64,000 bases of DNA. Origin: Dillenia suffruticosa. Its lineage: Eukaryota > Streptophyta > Magnoliopsida > Dilleniales > Dilleniaceae. Each line of letters starts with the position of its first letter. Positions within the stretch are counted from its first letter, which is position 1. The DNA lies in contig JAVTVX010000017.1 in NCBI GenBank assembly GCA_033439265.1, positions 13,104,001-13,168,000 on the forward strand, in the 5' to 3' direction. Below the pieces are notes generated by a model. It was not told where the DNA came from. It saw only the letters and a program-made list of their open reading frames with translations, and made no database searches. A program made the position numbers and the translations under genes. Positions 46,370 through 59,029 of the stretch are shown in pieces.

Positions 46370-47870
46370 CAGAAGCAAAGATCGAAAACAACATTCAATA
46401 GAGATAATGTTCCTTTCAAAACTGCTCCATCAACAGAGCTCTATTCTTTAACGGAAATGACTATAGCTACTAGAAGTAGCACATGACGAATTTTATTATT
46501 GTCCAAGACAAAACCGCTTGGGAGATTATTGAAGAAAGGATTGAATTCCTAACATAAGAGGTAGATGGAGTTAGAGTTCCTATAAAAATAAAGAATATGA
46601 CTCCTAAGCAGAAGAAAGCATACAGAGCAAATTACCAAGCTGTCAATTTACTCCACCAAGATTAAGCCTCAATGAATATAATATGATCTCCTCGTGCATA
46701 ATAGCAAAGAAGATTTAGGAAAGATTGAAGACTACATACGATGGGACAAACCAAGTAAGGAAGAACAAAATAAAGATACTCAAGCAAGAGTACGAGATTT
46801 TCAAGATGAAGGGTGGTGAGATGATTAGAGACATGATTACAAGATTTGACACCAGAGTTAAGAATGCTGGGCAATGGGATTAGCCAAGAAGATATGGTTG
46901 ATAAAGTTCTCCGATGCATGCCAAAATTATAGGAAGTCAAAGTAACTGTAATTGAAAAATCAAAGAACTTGGAAACTCTTATAATGGACTAGTTTGTTAG
47001 TTCTCTTACAACCCATGAAATGAAAATGAACTCCAAGAGAGGAGTAAATGAAGAAAGAGGAAAGTTTATAACTTTGAAAACTGATAGGAATGAGTTGAAC
47101 AAGAACAAGGTAACCTTTGCTTCTTGGCACTTGAGGAATATCATGACAGTGAGGCAACATCTTCATCTAATTACTCTTCTGCTTCAAACGATGAGCCATC
47201 CATGAATGAAATGCATGAAACACTAATAGAATCATTAAAAGACCTTAGGAAAATGAGTAAAAAGGATGCTTCATTGAAAAGTTTGATGGCTGAACTAGAA
47301 GAGGAGAAAAATGAGCTAAAATTAGAGAATGAAAAGCTAAAAAAGGAGAAAAGTTCTTTGAAATGTGATAAAAATTGTCAGCATAATGAATTAGAAAATA
47401 AAAACAATGAAATAAGTAGATTGCATGCTAATGCTGAACTATGAAGAATGAAACTCTAAATGCATGTATTAGGAAAAACAGAAATGAAAATGAGAATTTA
47501 GAAAAATGGATTACAACAAGAACAAGAAAGAAATAAAAAACTAAACACATTGCTTTATAAATTTGTTCAAGGTCAAGAAAAATCCGACTTAATGTTAGAA
47601 GCACAAAAAGCAGTTTATGACAAGGTAGATCTAAGATTTAGTTCAACCATGCTTCAAAAGTAGTTTATAGTTTCTTTGTCTGTGGCTCAAAGAGCTCAAA
47701 ACTAAAAACTAGGTGCTACCTTTGCATAAAACTAGAACACAATGCACATCATTATAACCTTAGAAAGAAAACCAGTATCTATAAAAAAAGGCCCACAACT
47801 TATACAGGATGCATGCATTGTCATAAAATTGGACATAGCATAGCTACATGTTGGTTTATACACAACAACT
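46370..47870 (+). pseudogene. Copia gag remnant with zinc knuckle
   Basis: Pieces of a UBN2-type gag are visible in several frames: LFFNGNDYS near 46443, AWEIIEERIEF near 46530, IAKKIWERLKTTYDGTNQVR near 46700 and an Asp/Glu/Lys-rich coiled coil at 47124-47444. A CCHC knuckle CMHCHKIGHSIATC is at 47810-47851. Stops and frameshifts separate the pieces. The long gag with a coiled coil is typical of SIRE-like elements. Confidence 0.75.
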
Positions 47871-47989
47871 AGGAAAATAATAATAAAATGAGTGCCAAAG
47901 GATTTCTTGAGGACTAACACTACAGGACCCAAGAAGATTTGAGTACCAAAGGCCAATGCATAATTTTCTCTTTGTGTAGACTTGTCTCG

Positions 47990-50530
47990 AGGCCAAAACT
48001 CCTAAAAAAACATGGTTTTTGAATAGTGGATGCTCTACACATATAACCGAAGACTCCACAAAGTTCAGCAGTTTGAAGGAAAGGAAATGAAACAAAGTGA
48101 TCTTTGGAGACAACTCAAAAAGGAAGATTATTGGGATAGGAAACATAAGTATGTTCCTATACAAATTGAATATGTTCTCTTAGTTAAAAGTTTAAAACAT
48201 AATTTATTTAGTATTAGCCAAATGTGTGATAAGAGTATTAGTATTGTTTTTATTGCAATTGTTGTGAAATCACAAATAAATTAAGTAAAGAAGTAAAATT
48301 CAAAGGAAATAGACAAGAAAACTAATATGTCATTAACTTAGACAACATAGGAGACCAAGATGAATCGTGCTTAATAGCCATAGGAAATGATAATGCTTAA
48401 CTGTGGCTAGGAGATTAAGACATGTAAGCATGGACCTAAATCCAAATTAGTTAGAAAAGACATAATCAAGGGTATACCAAAATTGAAACATGAAGAGAAT
48501 AAACTATATGATGTTTTCATGAAAGGAAAGCATGTTAAATCATAAGTCAAATACAAAAAATGTAATATTCACTTCTTTGCCATTAGAATTGCTTCAAATA
48601 GATTTGTTTGGACCTATTAGGACACAAAGTTTATGAGAAAAACACTATGACCTTGTAATCGGTGATAATTACTCTAAATACACATGGAATCTATTCCTAA
48701 CAAAGAAAGAATTTAAAATGAAAAAAGATGCATAATTAATACTATTAGAAACGATCATGATAAAGAGTTTGAAATAGGACATTGTTGGAATTTTGTGATA
48801 AAACTGAGATTGATCATAGTTTCTTTACACTTAGGACACCACAACAAACTGGAGTTGTGGAAAGAAAAAATATAATTCTTAAAAAAATGACTAAAACTAT
48901 ATTATGTGAGCATAACCTAATTAAATAGTTTTGGACAAAAGGTATAAATATATCATGTTATATCCTCAATAGGGTATTATTAGGTCAATACTTAAGAAAA
49001 CCCAAGGGGTAGGAAGCCAAACATAGGCTATTTTTATATCTTTGGATGTAAATATTATGTCCTAAATAATAAAAAAAAAACTTAAAAAAATTTGATATTA
49101 AGAGTGATAAAGAAATTTTCTTAAACTATTCAACTTCTAACAAGGCATATAAATTTTATAATAAGAGGACAATGGTAGTTGAGCAATCAATACATATATA
49201 ATTTGATAAAAGATCTATTGAGTAAAAAGAGTTTTGATGATGAGATCTAACAAATAGAATAAATAATAGATAAATGTATAGAAGAAAATGATAAAATTAA
49301 GGAAGAAATTCTTGAGAAAAGAGTAGAAGAAGTGCAATGAAATGAAGAATCTCATGAAGAACAAGAGATAAAATTCCTTGTTGTAAGAAAAAAATGTTAA
49401 TGTAGAAAAAATAATTGAAAATGTAGAAGCAGGAATTAGGACTAGATCTGTAATACAAAACCAATATGAATTCATAGCCTTAATTTCTCAATTCGAGTCT
49501 AAAAATATTGATGATGTTTTAAGTAATGAGTATTAGATTTTAACTATGCAAGAGGAGTTAAATCAATTTAAGAGGAATGAAGTATGAGTTTTAGTTTCTA
49601 AACCTAAAAATTAATCAGTAATAGGAACTAAATAGGTTTTTAGGAATGAATTAGTTGAAAATAGAACAATCATTAGAAATAAGACAAGATTGGTGATTTA
49701 AGAATACAATCAAGAGGAATGAATAGATTATGATGAAACGTATATTCCCGTAATTAGATTAGAAACCATTAGAATGTTACTTACTTTCGTCTATTTCATA
49801 AACTTTAAATTATATCAAATAGATGTCAAAAGTGTATTCTTGAATAGGGTAATAAATGAAATAGTATATGTAGAGCAACCCCTATAATTTGAACATCCAA
49901 AACACTCGGACCATGTGTTTAAATTGTCTAAAATCTTGTATGGTCAACAACAACCTTCAAGAATTTGGTATGAAAGATTTAATAACTTTCTAATTGAGAA
50001 CAAATTTAAAAGAGACAAAATTGATACAATTTTATTCATTAAGAGAAAAGACAAAAAAATTTTAATAGTTCAAATCTATTGAGTTTGAGACGAGTATGTT
50101 GGGGGAATTAGTAAAGAAATTTGGATTGAACAAAATCAATGGATATGCGATCTCTATGAGTAAAAGCATGATTTGATCCTTATTATACTTGACTGCATTT
50201 AGACTAGACATTTTGTATAGTTTATGCTTGTGTGTTAGATTTTAATCAAATTCTAAGAAATCATATTTAACTGCAATCAAAAGAATTTTAAGGTATTTAA
50301 AGGATCCATACAATCTAGGCTTCTAGTATGATAGGAATTCCTTATTTGACTTGCATGGATACTCAGGTGATAGATACTCAGGTGTAGATTTCATAGGATG
50401 TAAACTAGATAAAAAGAGTACAAATGGTATTTGTCAATTTTTTTGAAAGTATGATGGTATCATGGTCTTCTAGAAAACAAATAGTATATCTACTTCCACT
50501 ATAGGTGTAGAGCATATGGCTGCAGGATTG
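47990..50530 (+). pseudogene. Copia pol remnant: protease, integrase, RT, RNase H
   Basis: The protease motif reads WFLNSGCSTHITED at 48013, with Asn where the catalytic Asp is expected (48022-48024). Integrase pieces follow (LELLQIDLFGPIRTQS at 48587; TPQQTGVVERKN at 48838). Reverse transcriptase pieces are DETYIPVIRLETIRMLL near 49734 and YQIDVKSVFLN near 49815; the YVDD box is not recognisable (about 50080). RNase H-like sequence runs at about 50255-50530. Many stops; dead. Confidence 0.78.
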
Positions 50531-50793
50531 TGTTGTGGTCAAATTCTCTGATAGGTATGGAGTTATGCGAGTTTAAGATATATATTAAGGGAAAGGAAAT
50601 AGTAGTGGCCCTCAAGGTGATTTGTAACATTGAATGGATGTCTCACATGGTCTGTAAGAAGTACATGGGAATGGAGTCATTGGAGTGTGTCGGGAATGTT
50701 TTTAAGAATGACAAATTGGAGGAAATAAATACTAATGTTAATTTATTAGATGTACATGAGAGGATCCTTCATTTCTCTCACTCATGTCTATAA
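50530..50793 (+). pseudogene. Post-pol open frame of the copia element
   Basis: An 87-codon frame containing YIKGKEIVVALKVICNIEWM and VRK/CKKYMGMES-like sequence follows RNase H. SIRE-like elements often carry an extra, env-like or unknown-function frame here. It could be a piece of that, but I cannot name a domain. A second acidic-basic frame (51050-51268) lies downstream. Confidence 0.4.
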
Positions 50794-52105
50794 GCCAAGG
50801 GAGGAAACTATACAAGTATCTCCAAAGAAGATTATTGGTTGATGGCTTGTATTATGAGAAAGAAGAGCCTTGAATTACATTTCTTAGTGCTTTACTTCAT
50901 GATTAATGCTGCCAAGTCAAATTCAGCCAATCTACATTATTGCTCCTTAATAATAGTTTGAAGAAAGAGATAAGTACTAGATTGCTAATCAAGAATGACT
51001 TTGGGGAATCTTCATTGAAAAAGGCCAAATAGATCTTTAAGGATGGAATTTGGGAGAAAAAGAAGGATGGAGTGTGGGAGAAAAAGAAGAGGATGAGCTT
51101 GCAAAGGAATCAAGGAAGAGGAAGAGACAAGTAGACGAAGCAGAACTTATTGAACCATCTAGGAAAGAAGCTCTTCAGATTATCCTTGTAAAAGTTAGTC
51201 CATCAATTTCTTCATCCTCCTTCGGCATCACTTTGGAGATGATATGGGGTGCTATAGTTCATATGTAGGCACAACTCATTTGACTTGAGAACCAAAATCT
51301 CGTAATGTAAAGTCAATTGAATAGAGTTGTCGACCAAATTGTGATATGCAAGGACAACTCCAAAATATAAGGTCCCAGATTCATCATCATCACCTCCTCA
51401 TAAGCTATTATATCACGAAACCCATATTTCTCTTTCTTTAATGATTTTATTTGTATTTTCTCCATTTTGGCTTAGTTTGATGTAGTTGGCAAAATTCTTT
51501 GTAATCAAACATATTTTTGATTGAATTTTAATTGCATATGCTCTTTCACCTTTGCTATGTGCTCGTATGCCTAAGTGTTTATATGCTTGTGCTTTTGCTT
51601 TTGTCTATATGTTCATGTACCTATATATGTTTATATGTGTATATATGCCGATATGCTTGTAGTTGTGAATGAAAAGGGGAGACAACATATGTACAAAATT
51701 GAACTTTGGATGTAAGTGGGAGATATTTACGTGGTTGAATGACAAAAAGGGGGAGATATGTACGTGCTTGTGCTTGTGGTACATGATATCGTATGTATCT
51801 CTTCAAGCCATTAAACCTTGTATGGATATTAGATCTTAGGACTCATATTATTCATCCCTATTTTGTAGATGACAAAAAGGGAGAGAAACTTTTGAGAATT
51901 GAGAGGGAGTTAGATTAGGAGTTGGTTAAATTAAGGGGAGTTAAGTTTTGTCCTAAACTAGAGTTTACATAAGTTTTACATGGGTTTAGAAGTCCAAAAT
52001 ATGAAAGTATAAGTTGAGGGGAGCATAATTTCAAAATTTTCAAAATTTTGAACATTTTTCTTCAATTTTTACATAAGATTTTGTTATTATCAAATATGAA
52101 AATAT
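50794..52105 (+). other. Copia 3' internal untranslated region
   Basis: No clear coding content. GACAAAAAGGGGGAGAT (about 51743) and GACAAAAAGGGAGAGA (about 51870) are repeated purine tracts of the kind that precede copia 3' LTRs, but the actual LTR starts further on. Confidence 0.5.
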
Positions 52106-53974
52106 TGTCAAATAAAATTGGTTTTGATGATGATTAAGACTAATTAAAAATAATTAGGGTTAATTATTTAAAGTTTAATAGTTTAGAAAATTGTTAAAAT
52201 TAAATATAGTATGAGTAAGTCAACCTACACCATATATAAGTCAACTTGCATACCTAGAATACCTAGACTTAACCTAAGGTGTCAACCTACCATTAGGAAA
52301 GTGTATATCATTTCAAATTGACCTAAGGTAAACAAGTCTCATAATCTAAATTTGAAATTTAACTAAGTCAACTTGCAGAGGAGATCAAGTTGACCTGAGA
52401 AATTCAAGTTTCAAAAGTCTATGTATGAAGTATAACTAAATCAACTTACCACCTGACCCTTGGACAAAACGACCTTAAATCAACCCTAACCAGAAACAAG
52501 TCGACCTGCCCTCCATATTAATCTAAGTTAAGTCAACCCAACGTTGGAATAGACTAGTCGACCTAGATCTAGATAAGTCAAACAACAATATATGTGAGTT
52601 GACCTGGGGAGTAGTTCTAAAAAATTTCTAAGTATGGAGTTTATAAGTCCACCTTGGTAATCTATAAGTTGACCTAGTGAAAAAGATAAGTGGACTTAAG
52701 AATAGAGTGAGTCAACATGAATAAATTAACTCTCAGAAACCTAAGTCTATAACATAACTAAGTTGATTTGAGAGATTTGATGAGTCGACTCATGAGAACT
52801 TAGTTTCAGAAATATATTCTGAAACATAACTAAGTCGATCTAGACATTACACAAGTTGATCTAATCAAATGACAACTTATAAATAGCTAAGTTTTCCTGA
52901 CTAGGATATAAGTCGACTTAACCTAAATGTCAAAACACTATAAGTTGATTTGACAAATCTTCAAGTCGACTTGACCTAAAGATGGAAAGAACATAAGTCG
53001 AACAAGCCAAATATTAAGTCGACTTGGACAAACAAACTCTTAGAATTGCAATTTCTAAAACATAAGTAAGTCAACCCAAATTTAGGAGAAGTCGACCTAG
53101 TCACCAAATTTGTAATATAAGCATCAACCTAACATATTTCAAGACAATCCATTCTTACACATACTGACTTGGGAGAAGCACAAGTCGAGCTGACTTTCTC
53201 ACAGAATGCAAGTGAGTCGACCCACAGCCATATCAAGTTGACTGGAGCCACTCAAAATACAAAGAGAAGTCGACTTACATATATAACAAGTTGATTTCAG
53301 CAATTCAAAATTTAAAGACAAGTCGACTCGAAATCTTAATGAGTCGACAACATGTGAGTCACAACTAAATACTCAGAAGAGGCTATTCAAAATTAAATAA
53401 AAAGCCATATCAATGTGCATAAATGATACTTAACGGCTAAATATATATCTCTAGCTATAAATACAACTCAATGATGAAGGAAGGGCAACTTTTGATTGCT
53501 CGAACAATTTCCAGAACTTTTAACACTATACTCTATTTTCTTCATTCCTTGGTTGTAATCATAATTGTGCTACCCAGAACATATCTAAAGTTTGAAAGCT
53601 TCGTTTCGTGCTTTATTCTCACTTTATAATTTGTGTAAAGATCAGAATATTAGTTTTTCTTAATCATAGATTAATTGGTAACAAGTGAAACATTTATAAG
53701 TCCTGAGAAAAGTAACTATGAGTATTAAGGACAATACTTATAAGGTTCACTAACACCTGAGAAGTTAGTGTATGTAAACTATTTTAGAATAATGGATTAA
53801 AAAAAATCCTTGTGAAATCTGTGAGAGAACTACTATAAATTGTGTGTTTTCCTTGTCTCTCTGTCATCATCTATTTTTTAAGATCCTCTTTAATCTTCCC
53901 ATAAATCTTTGAAAAGCCATTTTTTTAAAGATAACCTATTCATTACCGTCTAGGCTATCACAAGAGTATCTATA
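52106..53974 (+). repeat. Copia right LTR
   Basis: Starts about TGTCAAATAAAATTGG and ends about AGAGTATCTATA. The 5' boundary is approximate. Positions 52210-53345 contain about 30 or more copies of AAGTCGACCT-type words; the last 450 bp is ordinary AT-rich promoter-like sequence shared with 45780-46327. Confidence 0.8.
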
Positions 53975-55214
53975 TATTGCATTTCTTTTTCCTATTTATA
54001 AAATTCAATATATTTTGTAATATGAACCATGTTTACTTAGCTTACCTTATATTAAATTTATCTGTCTCAAAGGATATATGTAGATATAATAATATTTTTT
54101 TTTGTGAAATTAATTAAAAATTTTCAACTTTTTAGTATATAATTTCATGCAAAATATCCATATTCTAAGACTTGCAAAATTTCATTCTTTTTTGTTTTGC
54201 AAACTTTATTCCCTTATGGTGCTATCTCCAAAAGTGTATAGAGCTTTCCACTAATATTTTTTAAATTTCCATTTTGGGTCATATATTTTATCAAAAATGT
54301 TTGGCCTTTTATGTCATCTTAATTTTATATCAAGAATGTAAGCATTCTATGATTTTTCACTGGGTGAGGAGGGGGTAGGAGAGTTGAAATTAGTGTTTTA
54401 AAAACCATATTGTGTTGACCAGTTAAACTAGTTACATCAATAATCAGAAAATTTTACGGTATAATATATATAAAATATTATATTTGATAAAATCATGCAA
54501 ATCGAAAGTTGTATATTGTATCAAACTCAATCAAACGGTGTTCAACTACTCTTGTCTTTAACTTAATTTTTAAAATGTAATCTTTTCAAATTTTAAAAAT
54601 TAAAAAAAAAAATTCTTATTTCCCCCAAGTAATTAGCATTCATACGTACATCTCTTCATTTTCCCTTTTCCTTTTTTAATTTTAATCTTTTAGTATTCTT
54701 TTTCTATTCTAACCAATTGTTGGTTCTTGTTTTTAACATACTCTAATGCTTATAATAGTTGAAGTTATTAATATGAAAAAATTTATATCTTTTTATTTTT
54801 TATTATTTAAATAATCATTTATTATTTATTACATTAGCTAGTCCACAGTGCTCACTTCACTAATTTACGATTTGGTATGGTGCTTAAAAGTAAGGCTGAA
54901 ATATACAATAATTATCCAATAAAAATCTAACTTAATTATCAATTTTGAACAAAAATAAAAACCAAAGCAGATCAACTGTTCGTAGATGACTAAATTAGTA
55001 GAGTTCAATCAAATTTGTACCAAGCTCAAGTAGTCTCCTATATGACAGACTTATATATTTACTAAACTTTTTTATATTAAATAGTCGGACATTCTATTTC
55101 TTTAACCAGAGCTCTCAAGTTCGAGCCCCAACAATGAAGAAAAATGATTTGAAAGAGTCAATCCCTTAATAGGGCCCATAGTGTTTGGATCGTCAGATAA
55201 ATTCTGAATATCGG
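53975..55214. other. AT-rich DNA between elements
   Basis: No open frame, RNA gene or structured repeat was recognised. It may be the original flank of the copia element or older decayed repeat. Confidence 0.5.
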
Positions 55215-55932
55215 TTAGTAAAAACAAAAAAAAAATAGAATTCTTAAAGAAAAATGACTAAAACTATACTATATGAGTATAACCTAGATAAATATTTTTG
55301 GACAGAAGATATAAATATATCATGTTATATCCTCAATAGGGTATTATTAGGTCAATACTTAAGAAAACCCAAGGGTAGGAAGCCAAACATAGGCTATTTT
55401 TATATCTTTGGATGTAAATGTTATATTTTAAATAATAAAAAAGATAACTTAGAAAAATTTGATGATAAGAGTGATAAAGAAATTTTCTTAAACTATTAAA
55501 CTTCTAACAAGGCATATAAATTTTATAACAAGAGGACAATGGTGGTTGAGCAATCAATACATATACAATTTGATAAGAGTGATCTACTGAGTAAAAAAAG
55601 TTTTGATAATGAAGTCCAAGAAATAGAATAAGTAATAGATAAATGTATAGAAGAAAGTGATAAAATTAAGGAAGAAATTCTTGAGAAAAGAGTAGAAAAA
55701 GTACAATGAAATGAAGAATCTCATGAAGAACAAGAGATAAAATTCCTTGTTGTAAGAAAATAAATGTTAATGTAGAAAATAGAATTGAAAATGTAGAGGT
55801 AGGAGTTAGCACTAGACTATAATACAAAACCAATATGAATTTGTAGCCTTAATTTCTCAAATCGAGACTAAAAATATTGATGAAGTTTTAAGTAATGAGT
55901 ATTGGATTTTAACTATATAAGAGGAGTTAAAT
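55215..55932 (+). pseudogene. Second fragment of the SIRE-like copia family
   Basis: Closely similar to about 48870-49580 of the nested copia element: integrase C-terminus (SCYILNRVLLGQYLRKPKG), then FGCKCYILNNKK, through the spacer to the start of reverse transcriptase. Fewer decays in the first part than in the nested copy. No LTR is attached. Confidence 0.8.
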
Positions 55933-58410
55933 CAATTTGAGGGGTCCAATGAATGTGAAGGCTAGGCATGGAACGTCATATTTCATTATTTTTATTGATG
56001 ATTTCACGCGTTTTGGTCATGTCTATTTGATTACTCACAAGTCTGAAACACTCGAGTGCTTTCGATGTTATATGAATGAAGTGGAGAATCAAATGGATAG
56101 AACGATTAAAGCCTTAAGGACAGATCGAGGGTGTGAATATCTATCAGATCAGTTCAATGATCTATGTAATGAAAAAGGAATAATTAGACAATTGACTATT
56201 CCCCACATGCCTCAACAGAATGGTGTTGCCGAGTAGAGGAATATGACGTTGTTGGAAATGATGAGATTTATGACGGTGCAGGCTAACTTGTAAATTTCCT
56301 TTTGGAGAGATGTATTGTTGCGACCTATATCTAGAATAGACTGCCTTCAAAAACAGTACCCATAACACCGTACGAACTATGGACTTATCAGAAACCAAGT
56401 CTGACTAGTCTTAGATCTTGGGGATCAACAGCATATGTTCATGACCCTTCTAATAAATTTGGAAAGATTGGTCTCCGAGGGAAGAAATGTATCTTTATTA
56501 GTATTCTGATCAGTCAAAAGGTTATGTATTTATCGGTAAAAGAGAAGATGGTACTGTAACCGAAATTGAATAACGAAATGTGATATTTTTGGAAAATGAT
56601 TTTCCTAATAAAGGTGATATAACAAAAGGAGAACTTTTATTTGAATTAAATAATTCAAATGATGGTTCCGTACAGGATGGATCAAGGGAACTATGAGAAG
56701 TTGAATCTCTAGATGATCCCAGTGGGAGGGATTCAAATTCTAATGATCTAACTATATCGTCAATTCGGAAAAGTATTAGGAAAAGTGTGCTTAAACGTCA
56801 TTACGAAATTGAAGGGTACGCTTTTATCATTTCTCCACAGGACGAGGATAAGCCAAAAAATATGAACGAGGCTTTGACTTGTCCTGCCAAGAATGAGTGG
56901 GTAAAAGCAATGGAGGAAGAAATAGAGTCGATAGATTCCAACCATGTTTGGGAACTGGTTGATGTTCCACCTGGGTGCAAACCTATTGGGAACAAATGGG
57001 CTCTCAAGGTTAAACGTAAGGTTGATGGAACAATTGAGAGGTACAAAACTTAATTGGTGGCAAAATGTTATACCCAACAAGAGGGTATTGATTACAAAGA
57101 AACTTTTACACCAGCAGTGAGATTTGCCTCTATTCGCCTATTGCTGGCTATTGTAGCCAATTTAGATTTAGAATTATATCAGATGGATGTGAAGACTGCG
57201 TTTCTCAACGGAGAACTTAAAGAAGAAATCTATATGGAACAGCTAGTAGGTTTCATAGTTAAAGGTCAAGAAAACAAAGTTTGCAAATTGAATAGATCAA
57301 TTTATGGCCTCAAACAGTTTTCAAGACAATAGTATTTGATATTTCACAGAACCGTAATCTCTTACGACTTCGTAATGATAGAGAAAACTATTGTGTTTAT
57401 GTAAAAAAGTCAATGATAAGTTTGTAATTCTAAATCTATATGTCGATGACATATTGTTAGCCGGAAATGATATGGAGTATGTTATGAATATCAAGAGTTG
57501 GTTATCATCAAATTTTAAAAAGAAGGACATGGGTGAAGCAGAGTACATACTGGGTGTTAAGATCCACAAAGATCGTTCCAAGAGATTGTTAGCCTTATGT
57601 CAAGAATCTTACATTAAAAAGATTTTGGAACGATTTAGGATGGATAGTTGTAAACCCATTAATACTCTTGTGGCTAAAGGCAAAGGTTTAACTTTAGCAA
57701 TGTGTCCAAAGACCGCTGAAGAAAAATATGAGAAATCAAAAGTACCACATTCCAGCGCTATTGGGAGTCTGATGTATGCTATAATGTATACTCGCCCTGA
57801 CATCTACTATGCCGTGGGTTTTGTTAGCAGGTATCAATCCAATCCAGGTAAAGATCACTGGATAGCTATGAAGAGGATTCTAAGATACCTGAAAGGAATT
57901 ATGAATTATTCCCTTTGTTATCAAGGAAATAACTTGTTATTGAGCGGATACACAGATGCTGATTGGGGTGGTGACTTAGATGAACGTAAGTCCACCTCAG
58001 GTTATGTTTTCTTACTAAATAAAGGCGACATCTCTTGGAGAAGCAAGAAACAAACATGTGTATCATTGTCCATGATGGAAGCAGAGTTTGTAGCTTGTGT
58101 TTCAGTAGTTCATGAATGTGTTTGGTTAAAACGATTTTTACAACATCTGGGGATCGTAAGCGACAAAGTGGGAGCTGTAACAATTTATAGTGATAGTTAA
58201 TCAGCTATCGCTTACACGAAAATCCCAAATATCATAGAAAAATCAAACACATTGATACGAAATTCAACTTTATTCGAGACATTGTTGAAAAGAGAGAGGT
58301 GACATTAAAGTATTTATTTACGTATTTAATGGTAACTGATCCATTCACGAAACCGATACCTAGAGATGTATTTCTGAAACATGTAAAATCTCTAGGATTA
58401 TGTAGAGTGT
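55933..58410 (+). pseudogene. Second, different Ty1/copia pol remnant
   Basis: Starts inside the integrase core (ARHGTSYFIIFIDDFTRFGH, then LRTDRGCEY, then PQQNGVAE followed by a TAG). The reverse transcriptase begins about 56880 (AMEEEIESI, then [20 protein letters not shown]). YVDD is at 57439-57450, and RNase H includes YTDADWGGD and KSTSGYVF (57950-58000). The longest open piece is 57391-58200 (269 codons). Stops at about 56236, 57052 and 57331 and frame changes kill it. Gag, protease and the 5' LTR are absent. Confidence 0.85.
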
Positions 58411-59029
58411 AATTGTATGTATATGCAATGAATGTGATGTAATGCTCATTATTATATGGCATTTGAATTTGTTTGCATTTGCGAGTTCTTATATATTGAT
58501 TAAAAAGTATGCCGGATAAGTTTGGAAGATTGGCTCTCTCACACGAGCAATCGCTTCTAATATCTGTGTGATATGTAGAGATGAGACAATATTAATTTTG
58601 GATACTTACATAAATTAGCCACCTTAGTACAGAACTAAGATGAGATTATCCTTAATATTTATTTATTTGATAATCGAAATAGATTTCCCACAATCCATTG
58701 CACTTGTCTAGAAGGCAGATGTGGTTATCTTTTAGAAAAGTGATTTTGTGGAGGATTTATAAGAAGAGAGAATCAAGTCAGTATCGTGATATATTTGGAC
58801 TAAAACCTGTACGATGCATTATAATTTTGAAATAGACATACGTTTCTAAATAAATAGAAAAGGTATCATAGCACGTGTTCATACCACATGTGCTTTCAGT
58901 GACTCTATGGGTAATGAGTTAATGAATCCCTCTATCTCATTGTGTGAGACCCAGAGGTTTGTAATTAACCTCATTTAATACCCTTAAGATTTTTGCCTGT
59001 TTTTTAAAATTTTATTTTAGTGTTGCTAC
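58411..59029 (+). other. 3' flank of the copia pol remnant
   Basis: AT-rich, non-coding. May contain part of that element's 3' LTR, but no second copy is available to define it. The last five bases (GCTAC, 59025-59029) are the presumed target site of the next element. Confidence 0.45.

Larger units (their letters stand above)
15022..53974 (+). mobile_element. Outermost nest level: SIRE-like Ty1/copia retrotransposon
   Basis: The left LTR is in two pieces (15022-15282 and 44641-46327), split by the 29-kb Athila-like insertion. The right LTR is 52106-53974. Aligning them shows that 15240-15282 followed by 44641 onward is collinear with about 52515-52620. A primer site TGGTATTAGAG follows the left LTR. 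Between the LTRs lie degenerate gag, protease, integrase, reverse transcriptase, RNase H and a post-pol open frame, in copia order. Long LTRs, a coiled-coil gag and extra sequence after pol suggest the SIRE/Maximus group. The left LTR lacks about 190 bp at its outer end. Many stops show it is dead. Confidence 0.75.

Noticed and set aside
52210..53345. Possible CRISPR-like or satellite array of AAGTCGACCT
   Set aside because: Spacing is irregular, words are only about 10 bp and the DNA is a plant LTR.
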